The notes: a model not told the origin generated them from the sequence alone. A stretch of DNA of 15,266 nucleotides from an uncultured Campylobacter sp. (GCA_938046705.1 CALIWP010000376.1:1-15266); one strand, 5' to 3'. Positions 5,833-13,459 are shown, counted from the stretch's first letter. Translations and numbers: made by a program.

Positions 5833-6242
5833 AATTTAACGAACACCTATCAGAGCTCTACGAGCTGGCGCGCTCCATCCACATCGGCCTTGCCTTTACG
5901 CTTTTAGCGCTCGTCGCGGCTCATTTTTGCTTGATAAATTTCGGCGTAAATTCGCCAGCCTATGCTAAGCGCATTAGGCTATTTTTGCCCACATACTACG
6001 CGTTTTTAGCGGCGATGATGCTTACGGGGCTGCTTTTGATGAGCGTTTTTTACTTTTATCCGAGTTTCAAAGCTCTCGTGATGATCGCAGTTTGGGCGCT
6101 GCTTATCGGGCTTAGCGCGATGGAGTTTAAACAGCTAAAAAAGGCGATAAAAACTAAAAATTTTGCCAATTTTAGAGCCAAAATGCGCCTAAAAATCGCG
6201 GCTGATTTTGTTTTGATACTCATTGCAAGCGGGGTGAGATGA
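5829..6242 (+). CDS. small integral membrane protein, about four helices
   Basis: This 137-residue protein has hydrophobic segments at about 18-36, 53-75, 81-99 and 122-136, with Lys/Arg-rich loops (KQLKKAIKTK at 101-110) suggesting a cytoplasmic loop between helices 3 and 4. I do not recognise a family; it matches C. jejuni Cj0157c by position. Helix 1 carries two histidines, H18 and H32, 14 residues apart on the same helix. That spacing is seen in haem-b ligating helices, but no second pair exists in the protein. It overlaps the lipoprotein before it and rsmE after it by 4 bases each, so the three are probably translated together. Function unknown. Confidence 0.85.
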   Translation: MKFNEHLSELYELARSIHIGLAFTLLALVAAHFCLINFGVNSPAYAKRIRLFLPTYYAFLAAMMLTGLLLMSVFYFYPSFKALVMIAVWALLIGLSAMEFKQLKKAIKTKNFANFRAKMRLKIAADFVLILIASGVR

Positions 6243-6895
6243 AATTTTTATATTCAAAAGAGGCCAAAAACGAGCAAATAAGGCTCGAGGGCGAGGCGTT
6301 TTTACACCTAAAGGCGCGGCGCGCTAAGGTAGGCGAGCGCATCGACGTGCGAAATTTGACCGACGGACAAAACCACATCTATGAAATCGTAAATTTGGAC
6401 AAAAGGGGCGCGGAGCTAAATTTGATATTTTCGCACGACGTGGAGGCGCGAAACAGCGATCTAGCGCTATCCTGGGCCGTTGTCGATCCAAAAACGGTTG
6501 AAAAAACCCTGCCAAGCCTAAACGAAATGGGCGTAGCTAAAATCGTCTTTTTTTACGGCGAGTTTTCGCAAAAAAACTTTAAGCTCGATTTTTCGCGGCT
6601 AGAGCGCATTTTGATAAGTTCGTGCGAGCAGTGCGGACGAAATGATTTGATGAAATTTGAAATTTACAAAAGCCTGGACGAGCTAGTCAAATTTTATCCA
6701 AACATCGCTTTCATCGACTTTGACGGCGAAAATTTGGACGGTTACGCGGGCAAGGAAATTTTGGCAATCGGGCCCGAGGGGGGATTTAGCGGAAGCGAGC
6801 GAGAAGCCGTCTCTAAAAAATACGGGCTGAGAGCAAAAAATATTTTGCGCTCGCAAACGGCGATTTTAGGCATAGCGGCTAAAATTTTAATTTAA
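6239..6895 (+). CDS. rsmE: 16S rRNA m3U1498 methyltransferase RsmE
   Basis: This SPOUT-class enzyme methylates N3 of U1498 in 16S rRNA. The family signature GPEGGFS is at residues 178-184, followed by GSERE. The C-terminal knot strand has LRSQTAILGI (203-212), where the common form is LRTETA, so Gln replaces Glu. SCEQCGR (128-134) matches the conserved EQ-x-GR helix. The N-terminal 70 residues form the PUA-like RNA-binding part. The length of 218 is a little short of the 240 typical. The start overlaps the membrane protein by 4 bases. It ends the queE unit; no clear hairpin terminator follows before the rpmE promoter. Confidence 0.93.
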   Translation: MKFLYSKEAKNEQIRLEGEAFLHLKARRAKVGERIDVRNLTDGQNHIYEIVNLDKRGAELNLIFSHDVEARNSDLALSWAVVDPKTVEKTLPSLNEMGVAKIVFFYGEFSQKNFKLDFSRLERILISSCEQCGRNDLMKFEIYKSLDELVKFYPNIAFIDFDGENLDGYAGKEILAIGPEGGFSGSEREAVSKKYGLRAKNILRSQTAILGIAAKILI

Positions 6896-6920
6896 ATTTG
6901 ATTTTTTACGAAGTTTTTTG

Positions 6921-6926
6921 TATAAT
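6921..6926 (+). promoter_or_regulatory. -10 box (TATAAT) for rpmE-rsmI
   Basis: A perfect TATAAT directly after a T-rich run with TTG. The start would be near 6933, leaving an A-rich leader of about 46 bases that carries AAAGGAC (6967-6973) as the ribosome site. The leader is long enough for L31 autoregulation as known in E. coli, but no specific structure is seen. Confidence 0.65.
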
Positions 6927-6978
6927 CTCGCCTTACTTTAAATAAAAATTAAAAAATCAGACGATAAAAGGACAAAAA

Positions 6979-7179
6979 ATGAAAAAAGAAATTCATCCGG
7001 AATTTGTTGAGTGCAAAGTAACTTGCGCTTGCGGCAACACCTTCACTACGAAGTCAAACAAAAGCGAGATCAGAGTGGACATCTGCTCAGAGTGCCATCC
7101 ATTTTTCACAGGCAGCGAAAAGATCGTAGATAGCGCAGGCCGCGTCGATAAATTTAAGAAAAAATATAACTTAAAATAA
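6979..7179 (+). CDS. rpmE: 50S ribosomal protein bL31
   Basis: This is the zinc-binding (C+) form of L31, a component at the central protuberance bridge of the large subunit. The four expected zinc cysteines are C16, C18, C36 and C39, within VTCACGNTF and [10 protein letters not shown]; an extra C12 lies just before them. At 66 residues it is full length. The ATG has AAAGGAC upstream and its own TATAAT promoter. Because it keeps the zinc cysteines, its level may depend on zinc status as for other C+ L31 proteins; a cysteine-less paralogue is not in this window. Confidence 0.97.
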   Translation: MKKEIHPEFVECKVTCACGNTFTTKSNKSEIRVDICSECHPFFTGSEKIVDSAGRVDKFKKKYNLK

Positions 7180-7183
7180 TCCT

Positions 7184-7996
7184 TTGCTATATTTCGTTCC
7201 TACGCCGATAGGAAATTTAAGCGATATCTCGCTTCGCGCTTTGAGCGTTTTGCACGAATGCGAGATACTCTTTTGCGAAGATACCAGAGTCGCAAAATCC
7301 CTCATAAACCTACTAAATACGCGTTTTGACGCAAATATAAATATACAAAAATTTATCCCGCTACACACGCATAACGAAGATGAAATTTTATCTAAAATCG
7401 AGCTTGAGATTTTTGATAAAAACGTAGCGTTTTTAAGCGATGCAGGCATGCCTGGAATCAGCGATCCGGGAGCTGCGCTCGTAAATTTCGCTATAAAAAA
7501 CAGTATCGCGTATGAAGTATTAAGCGGCTCAAACGCTGCGCTTTTGGCCGTCGTCGCTAGCGGACTTTGCGAGAAAGAATTTTGCTTTCTAGGATTTTTA
7601 CCAAACAACGGCAAAGAGCGAGCCGCAGCGGTGCAAAATGCTCTAAATTCGCCATTTCCGGCAGTCATCTACGAAAGTCCCAAACGTATACTTTCGCTCA
7701 TTTTAGACTTTGCTAAACTTGAGTCAGATAGAGAAATTTTTGCCATAAAAGAGGCGACGAAAAAATTTGAAACCAAATTTAGAGCCACGGCAAGCGAGTT
7801 GGCAAAAAAGCTGCAAGAGGCAAATTTGAGCGGCGAGTGGTGCGTCGTAGTGCAAAAAAATCCAAATTTTACCTTTGAGAAAATCACTCAAAACGATATT
7901 TTGGAACTTGAAATTTCACCCAAAGCCAAGTCTAAACTGCTAGCCAAAATCACAGGTCGAAACGCCAAAGAAATTTACTCCGAGCTCACCCGCTAA
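7184..7996 (+). CDS. rsmI: 16S rRNA C1402 2'-O-methyltransferase RsmI
   Basis: The enzyme makes the 2'-O-methyl of the doubly modified C1402 at the ribosomal P site. Conserved blocks are FVPTPIGNLSDI (4-15), FCEDTR (30-35), LSDAGMPGISDPG (84-96) and YESPKRI (163-169). LSGSNA (113-118) stands where most homologues have LPGPSA. The start is TTG at 7184: the frame has a stop 12 bases upstream (7172-7174) with no other start between, and the family begins exactly here. It lies 4 bases after the rpmE stop and has no clear Shine-Dalgarno, so it probably relies on coupling to rpmE. The length of 270 is usual. Confidence 0.93.
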   Translation: MLYFVPTPIGNLSDISLRALSVLHECEILFCEDTRVAKSLINLLNTRFDANINIQKFIPLHTHNEDEILSKIELEIFDKNVAFLSDAGMPGISDPGAALVNFAIKNSIAYEVLSGSNAALLAVVASGLCEKEFCFLGFLPNNGKERAAAVQNALNSPFPAVIYESPKRILSLILDFAKLESDREIFAIKEATKKFETKFRATASELAKKLQEANLSGEWCVVVQKNPNFTFEKITQNDILELEISPKAKSKLLAKITGRNAKEIYSELTR

Positions 7997-8035
7997 AACT
8001 TGCTCGCAGACTCAAACAAACAGCGAATTCATCCG

Positions 8036-8053
8036 AAAATTTAGCTAAATTTT
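8036..8053. repeat. 18-base perfect palindrome upstream of rlmB
   Basis: AAAATTTAGCTAAATTTT reads the same on both strands. It covers the region where a -35 box would lie relative to the TATTAT at 8067-8072. As RNA it could form a short hairpin, followed at 8059-8063 by five T, so it could alternatively act as a weak terminator after rsmI. Confidence 0.45.
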
Positions 8054-8066
8054 ACCGATTTTTAGC

Positions 8067-8072
8067 TATTAT
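8067..8072 (+). promoter_or_regulatory. possible -10 box (TATTAT) very close to rlmB start
   Basis: TATTAT lies only 6 bases before the rlmB ATG. If used, transcription would start at or next to the A of ATG, giving a leaderless message. The upstream bases ATCAGGCG give only a weak Shine-Dalgarno. An alternative is read-through from rsmI. Confidence 0.35.
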
Positions 8073-8078
8073 CAGGCG

Positions 8079-8759
8079 ATGATAATATACGGAAAACAGC
8101 TATTTTTGCACATCATAAAAAACTATAAAAAAAGCGTCAAAACGGTCTATCTCGCCAAAGAGTGCGACAAGGCGCTATTTTCACAGATCGTAGGCGTCGG
8201 CGCGCCGATAAAGCGCGTGGATAATCAAAAAGCCCAAGCTCTCGCACACGGCGGCAATCACCAAGGCTTTTTAGCCGAAGTTGAGGAGTTTGAGTTTAAA
8301 AGTATCGACGAGATAAAAAAACAAAATTTTATAGCGATCTTATACGGACTTAGCGACGTCGGGAACATTGGCGCCATAGTCCGAACGGCGCATGCGCTGG
8401 GCTGCGGCGGTATCGTAGTCGTCGCTAAAAATTTGGCGATGGAAGGCGTACTGCGAGCTAGTAGCGGAGCGGCCTACGAGGCAAATATCGCTCTTGTCGA
8501 AGACGGTCTTAGCTTGCTAAACGAACTAAAACAGGTCGGTTTTAAAATTTATGCCACGGCAAGCGGCGGCAAAAACGCTCACGAGGTCAAATTTAACCAA
8601 AAAGTCGCGCTCGTGATGGGCAGCGAGGGCGAAGGCTTGCACAAAAAAGTCCTTGCCAAAAGCGACGAAATAGTAGGAATAAAAATGAAAAACGACTGGG
8701 ACAGCCTAAACGTCTCGGCTGCGTTTGCCATACTTTGCGATAGGATTATAAATGAATGA
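8079..8759 (+). CDS. rlmB: 23S rRNA G2251 2'-O-methyltransferase RlmB (TrmH/SpoU family)
   Basis: This trefoil-knot enzyme 2'-O-methylates a guanosine in the peptidyl-transferase P loop of 23S rRNA. The N-terminal substrate-binding part begins IIYGKQLFLHII and includes HQGFLAE (61-67). The three SpoU motifs are present: NIGAIVRTA (96-104, with catalytic-type N96 and R102), ALVMGSEGEGL (177-187) and SLNVS (209-213). The length of 226 is close to family size. Assignment to RlmB over other SpoU members rests on the presence of the substrate-binding domain and on gene order. The end overlaps the next start by 8 bases. Confidence 0.9.
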   Translation: MIIYGKQLFLHIIKNYKKSVKTVYLAKECDKALFSQIVGVGAPIKRVDNQKAQALAHGGNHQGFLAEVEEFEFKSIDEIKKQNFIAILYGLSDVGNIGAIVRTAHALGCGGIVVVAKNLAMEGVLRASSGAAYEANIALVEDGLSLLNELKQVGFKIYATASGGKNAHEVKFNQKVALVMGSEGEGLHKKVLAKSDEIVGIKMKNDWDSLNVSAAFAILCDRIINE

Positions 8760-9777
8760 CATAAGTTTGCTAAAAGAACTAGGGCTTAGCGAGGTCGCCA
8801 GAAGAACGCACATCGAGGCAGAATATCTAGGTTACATCGCCGATAAAAATTTTGAAAAGTTGGCACGTTTTAACGTCAAGGGTTTTGTTAAAATTCTGGA
8901 GCGCGAGCTTGATATCGACTTTTCATCGTGGATGCGAGAATACGAGACATTCATAGCCGAGCACGAGAGCGAGCTAAAGCATAAAACCATAACCATATCG
9001 CCTAAAATTCCGGCCTATACCGCAAACGATAAATCGTCTTACGGCGGTATGCTGGGCAGCATCATCGCTATTTGCGCGATCGGCGCTTTAATTTACTTTT
9101 TCGAGCCCCAAAAATACATCGGCGACCTCTCGAGTTTCTTTGAGGACAAAAACAAAAGCGTGACTTACTCCGATACAAACGTAGTGCAACAGGCGACTAA
9201 AAATTTAGACTCCATCAAAGACGCAAATATCACGATAAGTGTCTCCTCTGCCCCTAAACAAGAAGACGAGATAAATAAAATCGAAGAGAACGCTTCAAAT
9301 TTTGCCGTTACCCAAGTAGAGCAACCCTTGCCAGAGTTTAATGTGGCGGTTTCTACAAGCACGCAATCAAAACCCGCAGAGCAAAACGTCAGTAAAAATT
9401 TACAGAATGAACAGGTTTCAAATTTGACCGACGAAAATGCATCCACCGCAGTCCAAGTAACGCCTAAAAGCGGCGATGTATACCAACTAAACGGACTAAG
9501 CGAGATAAAAGTCGTTCCGCGCAGAAAAGTTTGGCTTGGCGTGATAAATTTGGACGACAACAAAAAGAAATCTCAAAATGCCTCAAATGCCGTTTCCATC
9601 GAAATAGGCAAAAAACAACTCATCGTCACAGGACACGGAGAGATAAATTTAGAAATCGGCGATCAAAATATCAAATTTAGCGGCGATAATCCAAAGCGCT
9701 TTTTGGTCGAAAAAGATAAAGTTACGCCGCTCACATACGACGAATTTGTAGCTCTAAATAAGGGCAAATCGTGGTAA
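8752..9777 (+). CDS. RodZ-like membrane protein (N-terminal HTH, one membrane helix, C-terminal beta domain)
   Basis: Residues about 3-65 look like a cytoplasmic helix-turn-helix (LLKELGLSEVARRTHIEAEYLGYIADKNF is the core). A single membrane helix lies at about 99-117 (GGMLGSIIAICAIGALIYFF), then a long low-complexity Asn/Ser/Thr/Gln linker (140-240). The C-terminal domain (about 248-341) has KVVPRRKVWLGVINLD and QLIVTGHGEINLEIG, like the DUF4115 domain of RodZ. This order is that of RodZ, the cytoskeletal protein that ties MreB to the membrane. Similarity is by architecture and short motifs; helix-turn-helix details are weak. It appears to be the counterpart of C. jejuni Cj0152c. The ATG at 8752 overlaps rlmB by 8 bases; the next gene starts inside its end. 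Confidence 0.85.
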   Translation: MNDISLLKELGLSEVARRTHIEAEYLGYIADKNFEKLARFNVKGFVKILERELDIDFSSWMREYETFIAEHESELKHKTITISPKIPAYTANDKSSYGGMLGSIIAICAIGALIYFFEPQKYIGDLSSFFEDKNKSVTYSDTNVVQQATKNLDSIKDANITISVSSAPKQEDEINKIEENASNFAVTQVEQPLPEFNVAVSTSTQSKPAEQNVSKNLQNEQVSNLTDENASTAVQVTPKSGDVYQLNGLSEIKVVPRRKVWLGVINLDDNKKKSQNASNAVSIEIGKKQLIVTGHGEINLEIGDQNIKFSGDNPKRFLVEKDKVTPLTYDEFVALNKGKSW

Positions 9778-10568
9778 AAAAGCTTTTACTTTTGGCTGCT
9801 AGCGCGGCTTTTTGCCTTGCGGGCAGCGTGGTGGATATAGCAGGCGGCTTACTGGGTCAAAATAGCGCAAAAGCAACTCAGCTCTTTGGCGACGGCTCGG
9901 CATATCTAAACGCAAACGGCAAGCCCGATATCGCTAAAATTTCAAACGTTTTAAAGTCAAATTCGCTCCTGCGCCTATCCTATAAGCAAAACGTCAAGGT
10001 AAATATCAAATTTATCTCGCGTCAAAACAACCCGCTACTTATCATGAAAATCGCAAAAGACGCTCTAAATGGACTAGGCTATAACAATATCCTAACGAGC
10101 GAATTTTCTAACGCCGGCGGTGCGCTTTGGGGCGTGACGATCGACACCAAATTTATCCCCGATCCAGGCTCGCTCTACGCTGCGCTTAAAGAAAGCGGCA
10201 CCGAGATAACCGACATCAATAGACCCAGCGAGCTATCCTACGAGTACGTTATAGACGCGTCAAATTCATCTATAAACCAAACTCCGGTGCAGTTTTCGCA
10301 AGAAGTCCAGCTCTCAAAGCCGCTCGAGCCATATCTCATTGACATTAGCGGCGCAAAAACTGCCGCCATAGGCGCAGACGGGGAGGATAGCTGGTCGGCG
10401 ATCGTAAGAATTTTGGATAAAAATTTAAATTTGCTCGAGGAAAAACGAAGCGACAAAGCTATAAATAGCCTGAAGGTTTCCTTTCCGCAAAACGCAAAAT
10501 ATCTGATGATCGACGATGCCGTCAGTCTAGAAAATATCAAACGAGGACTCAAAATCTACCTAGAATAA
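9771..10568 (+). CDS. putative periplasmic protein of unknown function
   Basis: The N-terminus VKKLLLLAASAAFCLAG is a classical signal peptide, with likely cleavage near residue 17-18, so the mature protein is periplasmic. The remaining 247 residues contain no cysteine and no family motif I recognise. Residues about 60-150 alternate helices and strands; 175-265 look beta-rich (PVQFSQEVQLSKPLEPYLIDI, later SWSAIVRIL). The start is GTG at 9771, overlapping the previous stop by 7 bases, with TAAGGG upstream at 9759-9764. By position it matches C. jejuni Cj0151c. Close coupling with the RodZ-like gene suggests an envelope role, which is inference only. Confidence 0.85.
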   Translation: MVKKLLLLAASAAFCLAGSVVDIAGGLLGQNSAKATQLFGDGSAYLNANGKPDIAKISNVLKSNSLLRLSYKQNVKVNIKFISRQNNPLLIMKIAKDALNGLGYNNILTSEFSNAGGALWGVTIDTKFIPDPGSLYAALKESGTEITDINRPSELSYEYVIDASNSSINQTPVQFSQEVQLSKPLEPYLIDISGAKTAAIGADGEDSWSAIVRILDKNLNLLEEKRSDKAINSLKVSFPQNAKYLMIDDAVSLENIKRGLKIYLE

Positions 10569-10578
10569 GGAGAAATTT

Positions 10579-11787
10579 ATGTTTGACGAGATTAGATTTA
10601 ATACCATAGAACGACTTCCAAACTACGTATTTGCCGAGGTGAACGCCATAAAAATGGCCGCGCGTCGAGCGGGCGAAGATATCATCGACTTTTCGATGGG
10701 AAACCCTGAGGGTCGCACGCCTCAGCACATCGTCGATAAACTCTGCGAAAGCGCGCAAAAAGACAAAACCCACGGCTACTCGGCGAGCGCTGGCATCTAC
10801 AAACTTCGCCTAGCCATCTGCAACTGGTACAAACGCAAATACGGCGTAAATTTAGACCCCGATACCGAGGCCGTCGCCGTTATGGGCAGCAAAGAGGGTT
10901 TTGTACATCTAGCCCAAGCGATAGTAAATCCTGGCGACGTTGCCGTAGTGCCCGATCCCGCATACCCGATTCACACGCAGGCGTTTTTATTTGCCGGCGG
11001 TAGCGTGGCAAAGATGCCGCTAAAATACAACGACAAATTTGAGCTTGACGAAAATAAATTTTTCGAAGACCTGCTTCACACGATCCGCTCAAGCTCGCCG
11101 AAACCTAAATACGTCGTCGTAAATTTCCCGCACAACCCGACGACAGTAACCGTGCAAAAGAGCTTCTACGAGCGGCTAGTGGCGATGAGTAAACAAGAGC
11201 GCTTTTACGTGATCTCCGACATCGCCTACGCCGACCTCACGTTTGACGGCTACAAGACGCCGAGTATCTTTGAGGTAGAAGGCGCAAAAGACGTCGCCAT
11301 TGAGTGCTATACGTTATCAAAAAGCTACAATATGGCGGGCTGGCGCGTCGGATTTTTATGTGGAAACAAGCGACTTTGCGCCGCGCTTAAAAAGATAAAA
11401 TCATGGGTCGACTACGGCATGTTTACCCCGATCCAAGTCTCAGCAACCGTCGCGCTAGACGGCGATCAAAGCTGCGTCGAGGAGATCCGTCAAATTTACG
11501 AAAAACGCCGTGACGTGATGCTAGAAGCCTTTGCAAGTGCCGGCTGGGAGATGCATAAGCCAAGCTCGAGTATGTTCATCTGGGCAAAAATCCCGCCGCA
11601 AGTCGGAAACATCGGCAGTCTCGAGTTTTCAAAGCAGCTTTTAACAAAAGCTAGCGTCGCGGTAAGTCCGGGTATCGGTTTTGGCGAGGGAGGCAACGAC
11701 TACGTGCGCCTTGCTCTCATCGAGAACGAAAACCGCATCCGCCAAGCGGCGCGAAACGTCAAAAAATATCTGAAAGAATTTGCATGA
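10579..11787 (+). CDS. alaC: AlaC-like pyridoxal-phosphate aminotransferase
   Basis: This is a class I/II aminotransferase with Schiff-base Lys248 in TLSKSYNMAGWRVGF. Other fold-type I marks are DFSMGNPEGRTP (37-48), the NFPHNPT loop (182-188), SDIAYAD (213-219) and SPGIGFGEGG (363-372) before VRLALIENENRIRQA, which holds the carboxylate-binding arginine (R377). Throughout its 402 residues it resembles E. coli AlaC, the glutamate-pyruvate transaminase; related enzymes include LL-diaminopimelate and aspartate aminotransferases, so substrate is uncertain. ATG 10579 has AAGGAG at 10567-10572, overlapping the previous stop. Its own stop overlaps hom by 4 bases, tying it to amino-acid synthesis. 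Confidence 0.92.
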   Translation: MFDEIRFNTIERLPNYVFAEVNAIKMAARRAGEDIIDFSMGNPEGRTPQHIVDKLCESAQKDKTHGYSASAGIYKLRLAICNWYKRKYGVNLDPDTEAVAVMGSKEGFVHLAQAIVNPGDVAVVPDPAYPIHTQAFLFAGGSVAKMPLKYNDKFELDENKFFEDLLHTIRSSSPKPKYVVVNFPHNPTTVTVQKSFYERLVAMSKQERFYVISDIAYADLTFDGYKTPSIFEVEGAKDVAIECYTLSKSYNMAGWRVGFLCGNKRLCAALKKIKSWVDYGMFTPIQVSATVALDGDQSCVEEIRQIYEKRRDVMLEAFASAGWEMHKPSSSMFIWAKIPPQVGNIGSLEFSKQLLTKASVAVSPGIGFGEGGNDYVRLALIENENRIRQAARNVKKYLKEFA

Positions 11788-13046
11788 ATATAGCCATTTT
11801 AGGCGTCGGCACGGTCGGAGAAGCCGTAGCTAAAATTTTACTCCAAAACAAAAAACTAATCGCGGCAAGATGCGGCGAAGAGATAGTTCCGGTTATCGGC
11901 GTCGTTAGAAATTTAAGCAAAAAAAGAGATGTCGAGATCCCACTCACGGACGACATCGATAGCGTCATAAAGCGCGACGATATCGACGTCTTCGTCGAGC
12001 TTATGGGCGGCGTCGAGGAGCCTTTTAAGGTCGTTAGCAAAATTTTAGAGCGCAAAAAAGCCGTCGTAACGGCAAACAAAGCGCTACTGGCCTATCACCG
12101 CTACGCCTTGCAAAATTTAGCGCAAAACACGCCGTTTGGCTTCGAGGCTAGCGTCGCGGGCGGCATACCTATCATCAGAGCCCTTCGCGAGGGCCTTAGC
12201 GCCAACCACATCCTAAGCATCAACGGGATTTTAAACGGCACGAGCAACTATATCTTAACCTCGATGATGAGCAAGGGATCAAATTTCGCGGACGCGCTAA
12301 AAAAAGCCCAGGAGCTAGGATATGCCGAGGCCGATCCGACCTTTGACGTCGGAGGCTTTGACGCGGCGCACAAGCTACTGATCCTAGCCAGCATCGCATA
12401 CGGCGTGCACGGCAACCCTGAGGACATCCTGATAGAGGGCATCGAAGGCATCACGCCCGAGGATATCTTTTTCGCTAACGATTTCGAGTACGTCATCAAA
12501 CTGCTAGCCATCGCCAAAAAAACGGGCGACAAGGTTGAGCTGCGCGTACATCCCGCACTAGTACCCAAAGATAAAATGATAGCCAAAACAGACGGCGTGA
12601 CAAATGCCGTGAGCGTAGTGGGCGACGCGGTCGGAGAGACGATGTTTTACGGTCCAGGCGCGGGCGGTCCGGCGACGGCGAGCTCAGTCATTAGCGACCT
12701 CATCGATATTGCCAGAGACGGCAAATCGCCGATGCTAGGCTATAAAGCGCCGTTTGAGCTAAACGCGCTTGAGCTTTTAGATCCGAGCGAAATTCGCACG
12801 AAGTATTATTTTAGACTCAGGGTCGAGGACAAAGTCGGCGTGCTGGCTAAAATCACGAATTTAATGAGCGAAAACAACCTCTCTATCGATAGCCTGCTAC
12901 AAAAACCAAAAGACGAGAGTCCGTATGCGACGCTATTTTTCACGACGCACACGAGCGTGGAAAAGGACGTCAGACGCACTATGGAAATTTTGCAAGAGCA
13001 AGAGTTTGTAAAAGAAAAACCTTTTATGATGAGGATAGAAGAATAA
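11784..13046 (+). CDS. hom: homoserine dehydrogenase
   Basis: The enzyme reduces aspartate semialdehyde to homoserine with NAD(P)H, the branch point to threonine and methionine. The N-terminal Rossmann loop is GVGTVGEAV (8-16). VVTANKALLA (94-103) carries the conserved Lys99, GTSNYI is at 152-157, and EADPTFDVGGFDAAHKL (182-198) carries the catalytic Asp and Lys197. GPGAGG is at 290-295. Residues about 340-415 (VEDKVGVLAKITNLMSENNL) form a C-terminal ACT domain, which in this family commonly mediates threonine feedback. No aspartokinase fusion is present. At 420 residues it is the standard monofunctional type. ATGA overlap with alaC suggests coupled translation. Confidence 0.96.
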   Translation: MNIAILGVGTVGEAVAKILLQNKKLIAARCGEEIVPVIGVVRNLSKKRDVEIPLTDDIDSVIKRDDIDVFVELMGGVEEPFKVVSKILERKKAVVTANKALLAYHRYALQNLAQNTPFGFEASVAGGIPIIRALREGLSANHILSINGILNGTSNYILTSMMSKGSNFADALKKAQELGYAEADPTFDVGGFDAAHKLLILASIAYGVHGNPEDILIEGIEGITPEDIFFANDFEYVIKLLAIAKKTGDKVELRVHPALVPKDKMIAKTDGVTNAVSVVGDAVGETMFYGPGAGGPATASSVISDLIDIARDGKSPMLGYKAPFELNALELLDPSEIRTKYYFRLRVEDKVGVLAKITNLMSENNLSIDSLLQKPKDESPYATLFFTTHTSVEKDVRRTMEILQEQEFVKEKPFMMRIEE

Positions 13047-13049
13047 AAT

Positions 13050-13388
13050 TTGGGGCTTAGGGCGTATCTTTTCGGCAAAAGCTCCGAGGATCTGGCATGC
13101 GAGTTTTTGCTAAAAAACGGCTGCGAGATTCTCGCTAGAAATTTTAGCTCCAAATTCGGTGAGATCGACGTCATCGCTAAAAAAGACGGCATCTTGCGCT
13201 TCGTTGAAATCAAAGCTACGCAGGGCGACTACGAGGCCGAGTATCGCCTCACGCCCGCTAAATTTAATAAAATTTTAAAAACTATCGATTTTTATCTGTT
13301 ACAAAACGGCGCGAATGCCGATTTTCAGGTCGATTTGATCGCGATAAAAAAGGGTGAGATAAAGTGGATAGAAAATATTAGTTTGTAA
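13050..13388 (+). CDS. yraN: UPF0102 protein YraN (endonuclease-fold)
   Basis: This is a small protein of the restriction-endonuclease-like fold, of unknown biological role; some homologues lie near 16S methyltransferase genes. The fold's active-site pattern is intact: E13 (SSEDLA), GEID with D40 and FVEIK with E53 and K55. The start is TTG at 13050, only 3 bases after hom: no ATG is available and the family N-terminus begins here (GLRAYLFGKSSEDLA). Weak purine stretches (GAGGA, 13031-13035) may serve as ribosome site, so coupling to hom is likely. The 112 residues are slightly under the usual 115-125. It is the last gene before the trxA promoter. Confidence 0.92.
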   Translation: MGLRAYLFGKSSEDLACEFLLKNGCEILARNFSSKFGEIDVIAKKDGILRFVEIKATQGDYEAEYRLTPAKFNKILKTIDFYLLQNGANADFQVDLIAIKKGEIKWIENISL

Positions 13389-13424
13389 AAATTCTTATTT
13401 AGCTAAAATTTAAATACTTTCGTG

Positions 13425-13430
13425 TATAAT
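13425..13430 (+). promoter_or_regulatory. -10 box (TATAAT) for the trxA-trxB unit
   Basis: A perfect TATAAT preceded by GTG, 29 bases before the trxA ATG. The start near 13437 gives a leader of about 23 bases that carries the strong Shine-Dalgarno AAAAAGGAGAA (13445-13455). The A/T-rich 13388-13420 fits the periodic AT tract of Campylobacter promoters. Confidence 0.7.
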
Positions 13431-13459
13431 TACAACTATCTTTAAAAAAGGAGAATAAA

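Noticed and set aside
7171..7668. Minus-strand open frame of 165 codons opposite rsmI
   Set aside because: The plus-strand rsmI is unmistakable and this frame has a low-complexity Ser/Phe/Lys composition typical of antisense shadows.
9165..9563. Minus-strand open frame of 132 codons in the RodZ-like gene
   Set aside because: It falls in the low-complexity linker region where stops are rare; composition is Ser/Phe/Thr rich with no domain.
12806..13213. Minus-strand open frame of 135 codons across the hom/yraN junction
   Set aside because: Both plus-strand genes are well supported by motifs; the reverse frame has no motif, promoter or ribosome site.
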